From positions 1 through 8,902 of the forward strand of contig CAUDEY010000041.1 in NCBI GenBank assembly GCA_958448705.1: 8,902 bases of DNA, written 5' to 3'. The first letter of the stretch is position 1, and the number at the start of each line of letters is the position of its first letter. This DNA comes from UMGS1322 sp900550765 (lineage in GTDB: Bacteria; Bacillota; Clostridia; Christensenellales; QALW01). The notes under the pieces were generated by a model, which worked only from the letters and a program-made list of their open reading frames with translations, was not told the DNA's origin and made no database searches. The translations under genes were made by a program, and so were the position numbers. Positions 1 to 6,344 of this stretch are shown piece after piece.

Positions 1-326
1 TTTTGATAGCGGCATTGTTTGCGGTAAAAACGATAGATTGTCTCCGGTTTATATTTCCACACTGCGTACAAATTTTCGTTGATGATGTCGGCTGTATTCT
101 GCTTCATAGACGCGATGATACTAATAAGAATTCCTGCAATAAAAGCAATAAGTGCGGCCACAAAAATATAAAAAAGTACTTCGGTATACTGTTCTTGGGC
201 AAGCAGATAGGAGATAACTCCCGTGGCAATCAAGGAAACCGCTAAAAGAAAAATTCCCAGTGCTTTTAAAAGATCCAAATGTTTTTGATACGCAGTATTC
301 AAGCGCTGCTTTTTATTCTTCGGCAT
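1..326 (-). CDS. Small two-helix membrane protein, C-terminus cut by window edge
   Basis: An open frame of 108 codons runs from the ATG at 326-324 off the left edge without a stop. It starts MPKNKKQRLN. Two hydrophobic segments are visible, at about residues 20-43 (KALGIFLLAVSLIATGVISY region) and 50-73 (VLFYIFVAALIAFIAGILIS region), separated by a short polar turn. A basic, aromatic-rich tail follows (YAVWKYKPETIYRFYRK). The start is supported by an AAGGGTG ribosome binding site 7 nt upstream. The ATG lies 14 bp inside the end of the preceding gene (stop at 315-313), so the two are almost certainly co-transcribed and translationally coupled, downstream of galT. I do not recognise the family. 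The alternating hydrophobic composition and coupling fit a real small membrane protein, perhaps a partner of the preceding one. The C-terminal part is outside the window, so a soluble domain may be missing. Confidence 0.75.
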   Translation of the reverse strand, partial: MPKNKKQRLNTAYQKHLDLLKALGIFLLAVSLIATGVISYLLAQEQYTEVLFYIFVAALIAFIAGILISIIASMKQNTADIINENLYAVWKYKPETIYRFYRKQCRYQ

Positions 327-966
327 CGTTTTCACCCTTAAAATATTCGTTCATGTCTGTAAGAAAGTTTTGTACGTCTTCCATTTTATCAGCGGGAATG
401 TCAATAGAAATCGTATCTTCCCGTCTATGTTTTTTTACTGTAAGGGAGAGTTTGCTTCCTTTGACTGCAACTTGTGTAATCCCTTTGCTGTATCCGTTGA
501 ATACGGACATTTTTTTATTTAAGATCAATCCCATATGAGACAGTAAAAAATCAGGAACTTCATTCAGTTTATCCTGTACACGCCTTTGGGCAATGAGCCA
601 CCAGCCTAAAAGTTCAAAAGCCACAGCCAAGGTGATGAAGATCGTACTGGTAACGTCTACACGCTGAACACAAAGAAAGATGCCTACAAGGAGCCCTGAA
701 GCCGCACTGATCCCATAGGGAAGGAAAGACGCCTTCTTTTCTGTTTTTTCTTTTAAATTCCAGCTGATAATGGTATTGGAGCGCAGAAAGTCAAGCTTGG
801 CAATAAAAAATTTGGCGATAGAAAGCGTCATATAGGCCATTACGGCCGAAAGAAAGAGAGCCATAATAAAAAAGAAAAAGACGCCTTTTATACCGAACAG
901 TGTAAAATGAAAAACCGGAACAAGCAGTGCGCAGAGCAGACCGATAAGCAAAAACAAAATGTCCAT
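313..966 (-). CDS. Membrane protein with four helices and a C-terminal soluble domain, unknown function
   Basis: Encodes 217 residues. Hydrophobic segments lie at about residues 3-24, 28-52, 85-101 and 107-126, with a short charged cytoplasmic loop between helices 2 and 3 (KEKTEKK near 72-78). Residues 130-217 form a soluble domain with alternating strand-like stretches (MGLILNKK, QVAVKGSKLSLTVKK, DTISIDIP) and a terminal helix, ending in an acidic tail. This layout resembles YcxB-like/bacterial PH-type proteins (membrane anchor plus small beta domain), but that is a resemblance of architecture, not a recognised motif. Its ATG overlaps the galT stop in a TAATG junction, with a GAGG site 8 nt upstream, and its own end overlaps the next gene. 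It therefore sits in a galT-led operon and is probably translated by reinitiation. Possible roles are sensing or envelope-associated; nothing in the sequence shows catalytic residues. Confidence 0.8.
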   Translation of the reverse strand: MDILFLLIGLLCALLVPVFHFTLFGIKGVFFFFIMALFLSAVMAYMTLSIAKFFIAKLDFLRSNTIISWNLKEKTEKKASFLPYGISAASGLLVGIFLCVQRVDVTSTIFITLAVAFELLGWWLIAQRRVQDKLNEVPDFLLSHMGLILNKKMSVFNGYSKGITQVAVKGSKLSLTVKKHRREDTISIDIPADKMEDVQNFLTDMNEYFKGENDAEE

Positions 967-2468
967 TATTCAACCTCAAATCCACAGGCAGAGAGGAACC
1001 GTTTTATACCTGCGCGGCCGGCGGTGTCCTCTTTGTATACACCTGCATCCTTTAAAACATTTTCGCAAACGCTGCCTACCTGACGATAGATAAAATCAAT
1101 TGCTTCCTGATGCGTCCGGGGGACAAAGCTGTTTTTAAAGCTATTGAACCATGCGGAATGTACATTTTCCGGCTGCTTTTTCTCTATCCACGCCTGTGCC
1201 AGATCCTCCAGTTCTGTTTTCAGGCGGCCAGGAAGAATAAACAGCCCCATAACCTCAATTAATCCGATATTTTCTTTTTTTATGTTATGTTTATCCGGAT
1301 GGGGATGGAATACGCCTAAAGGAAGTGCATCCGTAGTCAAATTGTTGCGCAGTACAATATCACATTCGTAGAGGCCTGCATGGTTGATTCGCACGATCGG
1401 CGTAATGGTATTATGCTCTTGTCCATTTGTAAAGGCAAAAATACCGCAGGAAGGATCAGAATAATTCTGCCAGGTCTTTAAGATCTTTGTCGCTACGGGT
1501 AAAATACTTTCTGTTTTCTCTGCCGCTAACCGCAGGCATGTCATGGGCCAGTTTACAATGCAGCAGGAAACGGCATCATCTCCACAGGAAAATCTAAAAA
1601 GCGGGGTGGCTTTTTCCATAGGCATTTGATGGCGGCCGCCCTGAAAATGCTCATGCGTAAGAATAGAACCGCCTACTACCGGCAGTTGGGTATTGGAACC
1701 GATAAAATAGTGCGGGAATTTTTTTAAAAAACTGAACAGACGGATAAATTTCTTTTCATTCATCGTCATGGGCGTATGTTCTTTGCAAAAAACGATACAA
1801 TGTTCGTTATAATACACATAAGGGCTGTATTGAAAGTACCATGGCTCGTTGTCCAGTTCTACCGGAATGGTCCGCAGCGTTTCGTGGGAGGGATACCCAA
1901 GCCTTCCGCTGTAACCAACATTTTCAAGACACAGCATACATTTGGGATAGTTTGTCTGCGGCATGGCTTTTTGTTTTTCTATTTCTTTAGGATCCTTTTC
2001 CGGTTTAGTCAAATTAATAGTAATTTCAAGTGTGCCATAAGCGGATGGATAATCATATTGAATATTTTTAGCAATATCAAAGGTACGGATATAATTGCTG
2101 TCCCGGCAGAGGGTATAGAACCAATCCGTTGCTTTTTGGGGAGATTCTGCATAAAGCCGCGCAAAGATTTCCTGCGCCTGAGACTGCATCATCAGCAGAC
2201 AGCCGCAGATTTTATTATCAAAAAGATCGCGGTAAGTTTTGGTGTTCATCTCCAGCATATTCTTTTCCGCGGCATAGTCTACCATTTCTTCTAAGACAGG
2301 AACCAGACTTTCCGGCAGAGGAGGAAGTATTCCTTCATAAGGAGCATCCTGCTGAAAAAGTGTAAGCAGCCGGTTGCGTATCAGCGGTTCATCTGCGGGC
2401 AGACAAAGCCCTTTTTTTACGGCAAATTGTGTACAGAGTTCTATAAGCTGCGTAATATCTTTTTCCAT
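966..2468 (-). CDS. galT: UDP-glucose--hexose-1-phosphate uridylyltransferase, class II (GalT)
   Basis: Leloir pathway enzyme: UDP-glucose plus galactose-1-phosphate gives glucose-1-phosphate plus UDP-galactose, in the cytoplasm. The 500-residue length fits the Firmicutes class II GalT group (about 490-515) rather than the shorter E. coli type. Landmarks are DSNYIRTFDIAKN (residues 123-135), a Cys pair at KCMLC (177-180), the nucleotidyl-transfer region GGSILTHEHFQGGRHQMPM (266-284) containing the HxH active-site motif (H272, H274), and HPHPDKHNIKKENIGLIEVM (388-407). The frame is open another 27 codons upstream to 2549, but I place the start at 2468: a GGAGG lies 5 nt before this ATG, and a good promoter (-10 at 2504-2499) lies inside the extension. 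It is the first gene of a leftward operon with two membrane proteins, divergent from galK. Family identification is firm. Confidence 0.96.
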   Translation of the reverse strand: MEKDITQLIELCTQFAVKKGLCLPADEPLIRNRLLTLFQQDAPYEGILPPLPESLVPVLEEMVDYAAEKNMLEMNTKTYRDLFDNKICGCLLMMQSQAQEIFARLYAESPQKATDWFYTLCRDSNYIRTFDIAKNIQYDYPSAYGTLEITINLTKPEKDPKEIEKQKAMPQTNYPKCMLCLENVGYSGRLGYPSHETLRTIPVELDNEPWYFQYSPYVYYNEHCIVFCKEHTPMTMNEKKFIRLFSFLKKFPHYFIGSNTQLPVVGGSILTHEHFQGGRHQMPMEKATPLFRFSCGDDAVSCCIVNWPMTCLRLAAEKTESILPVATKILKTWQNYSDPSCGIFAFTNGQEHNTITPIVRINHAGLYECDIVLRNNLTTDALPLGVFHPHPDKHNIKKENIGLIEVMGLFILPGRLKTELEDLAQAWIEKKQPENVHSAWFNSFKNSFVPRTHQEAIDFIYRQVGSVCENVLKDAGVYKEDTAGRAGIKRFLSACGFEVE

Positions 2469-2498
2469 AGTAGCCTCCGCTTTTATGATTCTATCATT

Positions 2499-2527
2499 AT
2501 AATAAAGGAATTTAGAGTATTTGTCAA
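2499..2527 (-). promoter_or_regulatory. galT promoter
   Basis: On the minus strand, TTGACA (complement of 2522-2527) is followed by a 17-bp spacer and TATTAT (complement of 2499-2504). This is a near-consensus sigma-A promoter. The predicted start point is near 2492, giving a leader of about 24 nt before the galT ATG. Its position excludes translation from the upstream extension of the galT frame. Confidence 0.75.
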
Positions 2528-2532
2528 TGAAT

Positions 2533-2545
2533 ACACCAGATGTGT
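2533..2545. promoter_or_regulatory. Candidate operator (ACAC-N5-GTGT) between the divergent gal promoters
   Basis: The sequence ACACCAGATGTGT is a 13-bp inverted repeat with 4-bp arms. It lies just upstream of the galT -35 box (2522-2527) and 12 bp upstream of the galK -35 box (2558-2563), where a shared regulator could act on both. The arms are short and do not match the usual GalR/LacI or CcpA sites, so this is only a positional candidate. Confidence 0.25.
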
Positions 2546-2557
2546 GCAAGATTTCTG

Positions 2558-2586
2558 TTGTTTTTTCAGTATAAACATGCTATAAT
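2558..2586 (+). promoter_or_regulatory. galK promoter with extended -10
   Basis: TTGTTT (2558-2563), a 17-bp spacer, then TATAAT (2581-2586) preceded by TG one base upstream (2578-2579), an extended -10. Predicted start point near 2593, giving a short leader of about 29 nt to the galK ATG. Confidence 0.75.
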
Positions 2587-2621
2587 CACAATAATAAAAC
2601 TACAGGAGATGTTTATTTTTT

Positions 2622-3881
2622 ATGGGATTAATAAAAGATATAAAAGCAACACAAGTATTGAAAAAGATTTATGGCGAGCAAGCAAAAAGCCAGCTTGACC
2701 GCTATACGCGTATTGAAGAAAAATTCCAGGCACTGTTCGGGAACGGAGAAGTGCTGTTTTTTTCTACCTCCGGGAGAAGTGAAATTATCGGTAATCATAC
2801 CGATCATAACCATGGCTGTGTTATGGCAGCGGGAATCAATTTAGATGCAGTGGCTGCTGTGAGAAAAACAGAGGATATGAAGGTGCAATTTATTTCCGAA
2901 GGGTACCCGGATAAAAATATAATCGATTTAACAGATCTTTCGCTCAATATCAAAGAACGCGGTACAACCAAAGCCTTGATTCGAGGAATTGCATACCGGA
3001 TGAAAGAGGATTTAGGACTGAATATCGGTGGCTTTCAAGCGTATGTACAGAGCGATGTTCTTCGGGGAAGTGGGTTATCTTCTTCGGCAGCTATTGAAGT
3101 AATGATCTATACGATATTTAATTATTTGTATAATGATGGCAAGTTGGATGCTGTGGAAGGCGCGAAAACCAGCCAGTGGGCGGAAAATAATTATTTTGGT
3201 AAGCCCTGCGGTTTGATGGATCAAACAGCATGCGCTTTGGGAAAGCTTGTTTTTATTGATTTCAATGATCCTTCTGCGCCTGATATCGAAGGAATCGACT
3301 TCGATTTCGGCAACGAGGGATATTCCATTGTGATTACCGATGTACATGCCGACCATGCCGATTTAACGGCGGAATATGCTGCTATTACTGAGGAAATGAA
3401 AAGTGTCGCGGCCTATTTTGGCAAAGAGGTACTGCGGGACGTAAATGAAAAACTTTTTTATGAAAGTCTTCCGCAGCTGCGGGAGCATGTAAGTGACCGT
3501 GCCTTGATGCGCGCAATGCATTTTTTTGAGGAAAATAAGCGGGTTTTACAAGCAGTAGAGGCAGTAAAGAGCGATAATATATCGGCCTTTTTGGAAGCAG
3601 TAAACGCTTCCGGTGAAAGCAGCTGGAAGCTTTTGCAGAACACGCATGCAACCGGCAGCACGGCGCAGGCAATGACTCTTGGGTTGGCACTAAGCCGCCG
3701 TATTTTAGGCAAAAAAGGCGCCTGCCGAGTACACGGCGGCGGTTTTGGCGGCACGATTCTTGCGTTTGTACCTGATGCGCTGAAACAAACTTATACAGAA
3801 AAAATGGAGCGGGTTTTCGGCAAAAATGCCTGTGTGGAACTTTCTGTACGTCCCATAGGAAGTACTTGCGTAGAATTATGA
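2622..3881 (+). CDS. galK: Galactokinase (GalK), GHMP kinase family
   Basis: Phosphorylates galactose with ATP to galactose-1-phosphate, the substrate of GalT. The 419 residues show the three GHMP landmarks: the galactokinase signature GRSEIIGNHTDHNHG (51-65), the ATP-binding motif VLRGSGLSSSAA (146-157), and the C-terminal HGGGFGG (371-377). GLMDQ (197-201) supplies the expected catalytic Asp200. The signature has Asn (N58) where E. coli and human enzymes have Glu (GEHTDY); from memory this GNHTDH form recurs in clostridial galactokinases, so I read it as a clade variant and not a defect. The ribosome binding site AGGAG (2604-2608) is 13 nt from the ATG, longer than ideal, which may lower initiation. 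An ATG overlapping the site at 2609 is out of frame. The stop codon overlaps the start of the next gene (ATGA), forming a two-gene operon opposite galT. Confidence 0.96.
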   Translation: MGLIKDIKATQVLKKIYGEQAKSQLDRYTRIEEKFQALFGNGEVLFFSTSGRSEIIGNHTDHNHGCVMAAGINLDAVAAVRKTEDMKVQFISEGYPDKNIIDLTDLSLNIKERGTTKALIRGIAYRMKEDLGLNIGGFQAYVQSDVLRGSGLSSSAAIEVMIYTIFNYLYNDGKLDAVEGAKTSQWAENNYFGKPCGLMDQTACALGKLVFIDFNDPSAPDIEGIDFDFGNEGYSIVITDVHADHADLTAEYAAITEEMKSVAAYFGKEVLRDVNEKLFYESLPQLREHVSDRALMRAMHFFEENKRVLQAVEAVKSDNISAFLEAVNASGESSWKLLQNTHATGSTAQAMTLGLALSRRILGKKGACRVHGGGFGGTILAFVPDALKQTYTEKMERVFGKNACVELSVRPIGSTCVEL

Positions 3882-5113
3882 AAAAGCGAATCGCTGTACT
3901 GGCGGCGTTTGTTGTCATTTTTTCAGTATTATTTTATATTGCTGCAGCCAACGGCGAAGATGTTTTTGCGCATAACCATTATGATAGTTATACGCGCCAA
4001 GCACTTGCCTGGCATGAGGGGAAAACATCATTAGAGGTAGAAAAAAGTTCAGTAGCATATTTGGAGCTTGCTTTTTTTGAGGATAAAATTTATGTAAGCT
4101 TTCCTCCGGTGCCTTCCTGTATTGAATTTTTTCTTACGCCGTTTTTTGGCCAAAATACGCCGAACCAAATGTATGGGTATCTATATTGCCTAATCTCCGG
4201 TTTCGCGCTTACCTGTTTATTTTTGCGTAAACATCCGCCGGCCACGGCGGTTTGTTACGGCCTTTTATGCAGTGTTGGTACAAATTTTTTAGGCATTATT
4301 CTTTTCGGCGGCGTGTGGCATGAGGCACAGGGGCTTTCCTTTATGCTGTGTTCTTTAGCGGTTGCACTTATTTCTTCCCCAAAGAAATGGTGCTGGGGGC
4401 TTTCTCTTTTTTTTGCGGCGCTTGCCGTGGGCTGCCGGCCTTTTACAGTGTTATTTCTTCCGTTTTTACTGTGGGAATTGTACCAGCATATTCGTAAAGA
4501 TGGCACTGCAAAATTTCAAGTTTTTAAACGTTTTTCTCTTTATTTAATCGCTCCAGCTATGGTAGCAGTAAGTCTGATGGCTTACAATTATGCCCGTTTT
4601 GGCAATCCTTTGGAATTCGGACATAATTATCTGCCGGAATTTGTGAATTCTGAAAACGGTCAATTTTCTTTGGCTTATCTGCCGCAGAATCTGACACAGA
4701 TTTTTCAGCTTCCGGAATTTATCTGGAAGAATATTTCCGTTTTAGGAACAGAGATCTTTGTTCCCGCCGGGGTGAAATTTAATATGTATACCGCCAGCGC
4801 TTTTTATTTAGTCAATCCCGTTATTTTAGTATTTATGGTATTTGTTTTTACCAATTGTCTAAAAAGCAGAGATAAGCTTACAGATATTAGCTGGCTGTGC
4901 ATATTTTTGATTTTTATTCTTGTTACCTGTATGCATAAAACATTGGGCGGATGTCAGTTTGGCGCCCGCTATTTTATAGACATGATTCCTTATTTGGCAT
5001 TATATTTAAGTAAACAGGATTTAAAAGCCGGCGCCGGCGCATGGGGGATATGTATTTTTTCCATTGCTTTGAATATCTATGGTGCCGGGCTTGTGGCGGA
5101 ATACTTTTTATAA
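3878..5113 (+). CDS. Polytopic membrane protein, GT-C/GT39-like glycosyltransferase fold
   Basis: Encodes 411 residues from an ATG that overlaps the galK stop as ATGA. A TTG at 3866 in frame is possible, but AGGAAG sits only 3 nt before it, so coupling at the ATG is preferred. After an N-terminal helix (5-24) comes a long extracytoplasmic loop (25-98) with HNHYDSYTRQALAWHEGKTS and AYLELAFFEDKIYVSFPPVP. About eight to ten further helices follow (for example 100-116, 125-145, 151-166, 172-187, 219-236, 308-326, 336-351, 365-377, 386-406). YNYARFGNPLEFG (236-248) and QFGARYFIDMIPYL (360-373) are motifs I associate with bacterial GT-C membrane glycosyltransferases that use polyprenyl-linked sugar donors. 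Acceptor and donor cannot be read from the sequence. Coupling to galK suggests, but does not prove, a link to galactose-containing glycans. It could also be a membrane protein of another role that shares this topology. Confidence 0.8.
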   Translation: MKKRIAVLAAFVVIFSVLFYIAAANGEDVFAHNHYDSYTRQALAWHEGKTSLEVEKSSVAYLELAFFEDKIYVSFPPVPSCIEFFLTPFFGQNTPNQMYGYLYCLISGFALTCLFLRKHPPATAVCYGLLCSVGTNFLGIILFGGVWHEAQGLSFMLCSLAVALISSPKKWCWGLSLFFAALAVGCRPFTVLFLPFLLWELYQHIRKDGTAKFQVFKRFSLYLIAPAMVAVSLMAYNYARFGNPLEFGHNYLPEFVNSENGQFSLAYLPQNLTQIFQLPEFIWKNISVLGTEIFVPAGVKFNMYTASAFYLVNPVILVFMVFVFTNCLKSRDKLTDISWLCIFLIFILVTCMHKTLGGCQFGARYFIDMIPYLALYLSKQDLKAGAGAWGICIFSIALNIYGAGLVAEYFL

Positions 5114-5124
5114 AAATTCAAAAT

Positions 5125-5151
5125 AAAAAAGGGATAAAATCGAACAATCCC
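5125..5151 (-). terminator. Candidate intrinsic terminator, minus strand, weak stem
   Basis: Read on the minus strand, GGGAT, an 11-nt loop and ATCCC are followed directly by TTTTTT (complement of 5125-5130). The stem is only 5 bp. It lies just past the end of the membrane protein gene and would stop leftward transcripts from entering that gene antisense. Confidence 0.45.
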
Positions 5152-5171
5152 ATAAAAAACGAATAATAGAC

Positions 5172-5211
5172 AAAAATCCCCCTGATGTAGGATAAGAATT
5201 CCAGCAGGGGG
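5172..5211 (-). terminator. Candidate intrinsic terminator, minus strand, GC-rich stem
   Basis: CCCCCTG (5178-5184) pairs with CAGGGGG (5205-5211) in a 7-bp, nearly all-GC stem with a 20-nt loop. On the minus strand the stem is followed by ATTTTTG. On the plus strand no T-tract follows, so the direction is leftward. It could end the nan-type operon or a small minus-strand transcript. Confidence 0.5.
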
Positions 5212-5282
5212 TATTAATCAGTCAGGCAAAAAAGGATGCGACATTATCCAAAGGCGCACTTTATTATCCATGGTTCGAGATT

Positions 5283-5309
5283 AGTATAACAATAGTAGTG
5301 TTGCTTACA
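5283..5309 (-). promoter_or_regulatory. Candidate orphan promoter, minus strand
   Basis: On the minus strand, TTGTAA, a 16-bp spacer and TATACT (complement of 5283-5288), with TG one base upstream of the -10, form an extended -10 promoter. A start near 5276 would give a transcript of roughly 100 nt ending at the GC-rich hairpin 5211-5178. No gene with a ribosome binding site follows. In this AT-rich spacer a chance match is quite possible. Confidence 0.35.
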
Positions 5310-5346
5310 AAACATTTTCCATACAGATTGTCAGCAGAGAGCATAT

Positions 5347-5385
5347 CCAGTTAAAAACTGCCATATTCCTACACTGGGCTTTTTT
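5347..5385 (+). terminator. Candidate intrinsic terminator, plus strand, with competing hairpin
   Basis: CCAGT (5347-5351) can pair with ACTGG (5373-5377), followed by GC and six Ts (5380-5385). CAGTT (5348-5352) can instead pair with the nearer AACTG (5356-5360) across a 3-nt loop. The two hairpins are mutually exclusive. Both stems are only 5 bp. It could terminate read-through from the galK operon. Confidence 0.35.
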
Positions 5386-5398
5386 ATGCTGTCTGCAC

Positions 5399-5434
5399 AA
5401 GCGGGGATATTTCCAATCTGCCGCTTTTTCTTTT
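5399..5434 (+). terminator. Candidate intrinsic terminator for the galK operon, plus strand
   Basis: AAGCGG (5399-5404) pairs with CCGCTT (5421-5426), with a GGA/TCC mini-stem inside the loop, followed by a T-rich tail (TTTTTCTTTT, 5425-5434). It is the best rightward terminator in the gap, although it lies almost 290 nt past the preceding stop codon and right next to the end of the opposing gene. Confidence 0.5.
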
Positions 5435-5447
5435 AAAGAGAAAAGCT

Positions 5448-6344
5448 TTAGTCTGCCGGTAGAGGAAACCCTGCAGCAAACAATCGTTCGAGCAATTCTT
5501 TTTCTTTTTCAGGAGAAAATACTTCCTGCGGAAAAGCAGGGTGGCCGACGGCAAAACCCATATAAGTTAATACAGCTTTGGTAGCAGCGATTACGTTATA
5601 TTCAATCAGAATATGAATGATTCTGCTGCAGTCCGTTTGCAGCCGGCGGGCTTCTTGAATATCTGCGCATCGAAAGGCGTGTAAGATCTTTTTAAAATAC
5701 GGCAGCAAAATATTGTAGCTTGTTCCGATGCCGCCGTCTGCACCTGCGGCAAGGCCGCAGATCAGCATTTCATCCAATCCGTTCATAATACTACATTCAC
5801 CGTGCGTCACATCTTTGAGCAGCATTAAGTCAAAAAAGTTGCTGCTGGTCCACTTTATGGCTGTAATATTATCGATTTCAAACAGCTTTTTCAATAAATT
5901 AACGCTTAATTTTGTATGAGCAGCTGGTGTGTAATAGAGCATGAGCGGAATATGGACAAAAGAAGCAATTTTTTTATAGTAATTATAAATATCGTTTTCA
6001 TTATATGAAAAATATAAAGGTGGAACGGCAGAAATAGCGTCCGCACCGGCAGCTTCCGCTTGCTTGGCCAATCTTTCTGTCGTTTTTATATTCATGTCAC
6101 TGATATGAACGATCTTTTGCCGCTCCGGCCCGATAGCTTCGATGGCTGTCTCACAAAGTCTTTCACGAACAGCCGCCTCAAGGCGCAGTCCCTCTCCGGT
6201 AGCACCGCCGATATAGAAGCCATCCGCTCCCTGTGCAATTTGAAAAGCGATCAGCTTTCTCAAAACGGCATCGTTGAGCTCTTCTTTGTCTGTAAGAGGC
6301 GTAACAACAGCGGGAAAAATCCCGTTAAACTTTGTTTTATTCAT
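5448..6344 (-). CDS. nanA: N-acetylneuraminate lyase-type aldolase (DHDPS/NAL family)
   Basis: Class I aldolase of the DapA/NanA family, predicted to cleave N-acetylneuraminate to N-acetylmannosamine and pyruvate in the cytoplasm. The 298 residues form one TIM barrel. GGATGEG (46-52) is the carboxylate-binding loop, Tyr137 (in LYYTP) the catalytic Tyr, and Lys164 (in AIKWTS) the Schiff-base Lys. NGLDEM (188-193) keeps the Asp191-Glu192 pair that in E. coli NanA contacts the sugar tail, and GADGGIGTSYN (201-211) matches NanA closely. These favour sialic acid lyase over dihydrodipicolinate synthase. One oddity is Ala48 where E. coli has Ser47. The frame extends 5 codons upstream, but the start at 6344 has GGAGG 8 nt upstream and overlaps the preceding stop as ATGA. 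It is the second gene of an operon with the sialidase-fold gene. The exact sugar remains an inference. Confidence 0.88.
   Translation of the reverse strand: MNKTKFNGIFPAVVTPLTDKEELNDAVLRKLIAFQIAQGADGFYIGGATGEGLRLEAAVRERLCETAIEAIGPERQKIVHISDMNIKTTERLAKQAEAAGADAISAVPPLYFSYNENDIYNYYKKIASFVHIPLMLYYTPAAHTKLSVNLLKKLFEIDNITAIKWTSSNFFDLMLLKDVTHGECSIMNGLDEMLICGLAAGADGGIGTSYNILLPYFKKILHAFRCADIQEARRLQTDCSRIIHILIEYNVIAATKAVLTYMGFAVGHPAFPQEVFSPEKEKELLERLFAAGFPLPAD

Larger units (their letters stand above)
5114..5447. other. Convergent intergenic region with hairpins, no protein gene of normal size
   Basis: 334 bp separate the ends of the galK operon and the nanA-type operon. Four hairpins with T-tracts are visible, two working on each strand, plus a leftward promoter-like element at 5283-5309. 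An 8-bp direct repeat ATTATCCA occurs at 5243-5250 and 5263-5270. No frame above 20 codons with a ribosome binding site was found. I do not recognise a known riboswitch or housekeeping RNA here. A small RNA on the minus strand is possible (see findings). Confidence 0.5.

Noticed and set aside
1776..2294. Plus-strand frame of 172 codons
   Set aside because: It is antisense to galT, has no family resemblance, and galT coding is beyond doubt in this stretch.
2469..2549. N-terminal extension of galT (27 extra codons)
   Set aside because: The galT promoter -10 and -35 lie inside it, and GGAGG sits 5 nt before the internal ATG at 2468.
2622..3881. Asn in the galactokinase signature as a sign of an inactive kinase
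   Set aside because: All other GHMP motifs and the catalytic Asp are intact, and the GNHTDH form appears, from memory, to be common in clostridial GalK.
3385..3918. Minus-strand frame of 177 codons
   Set aside because: It lies opposite the end of galK and its composition (Arg, His, Cys, Leu-rich) is that of an antisense shadow.
5243..5270. ATTATCCA direct repeat as a CRISPR-like or mobile element trace
   Set aside because: There are only two 8-bp copies, with no regular array, terminal inverted repeats or transposase nearby.
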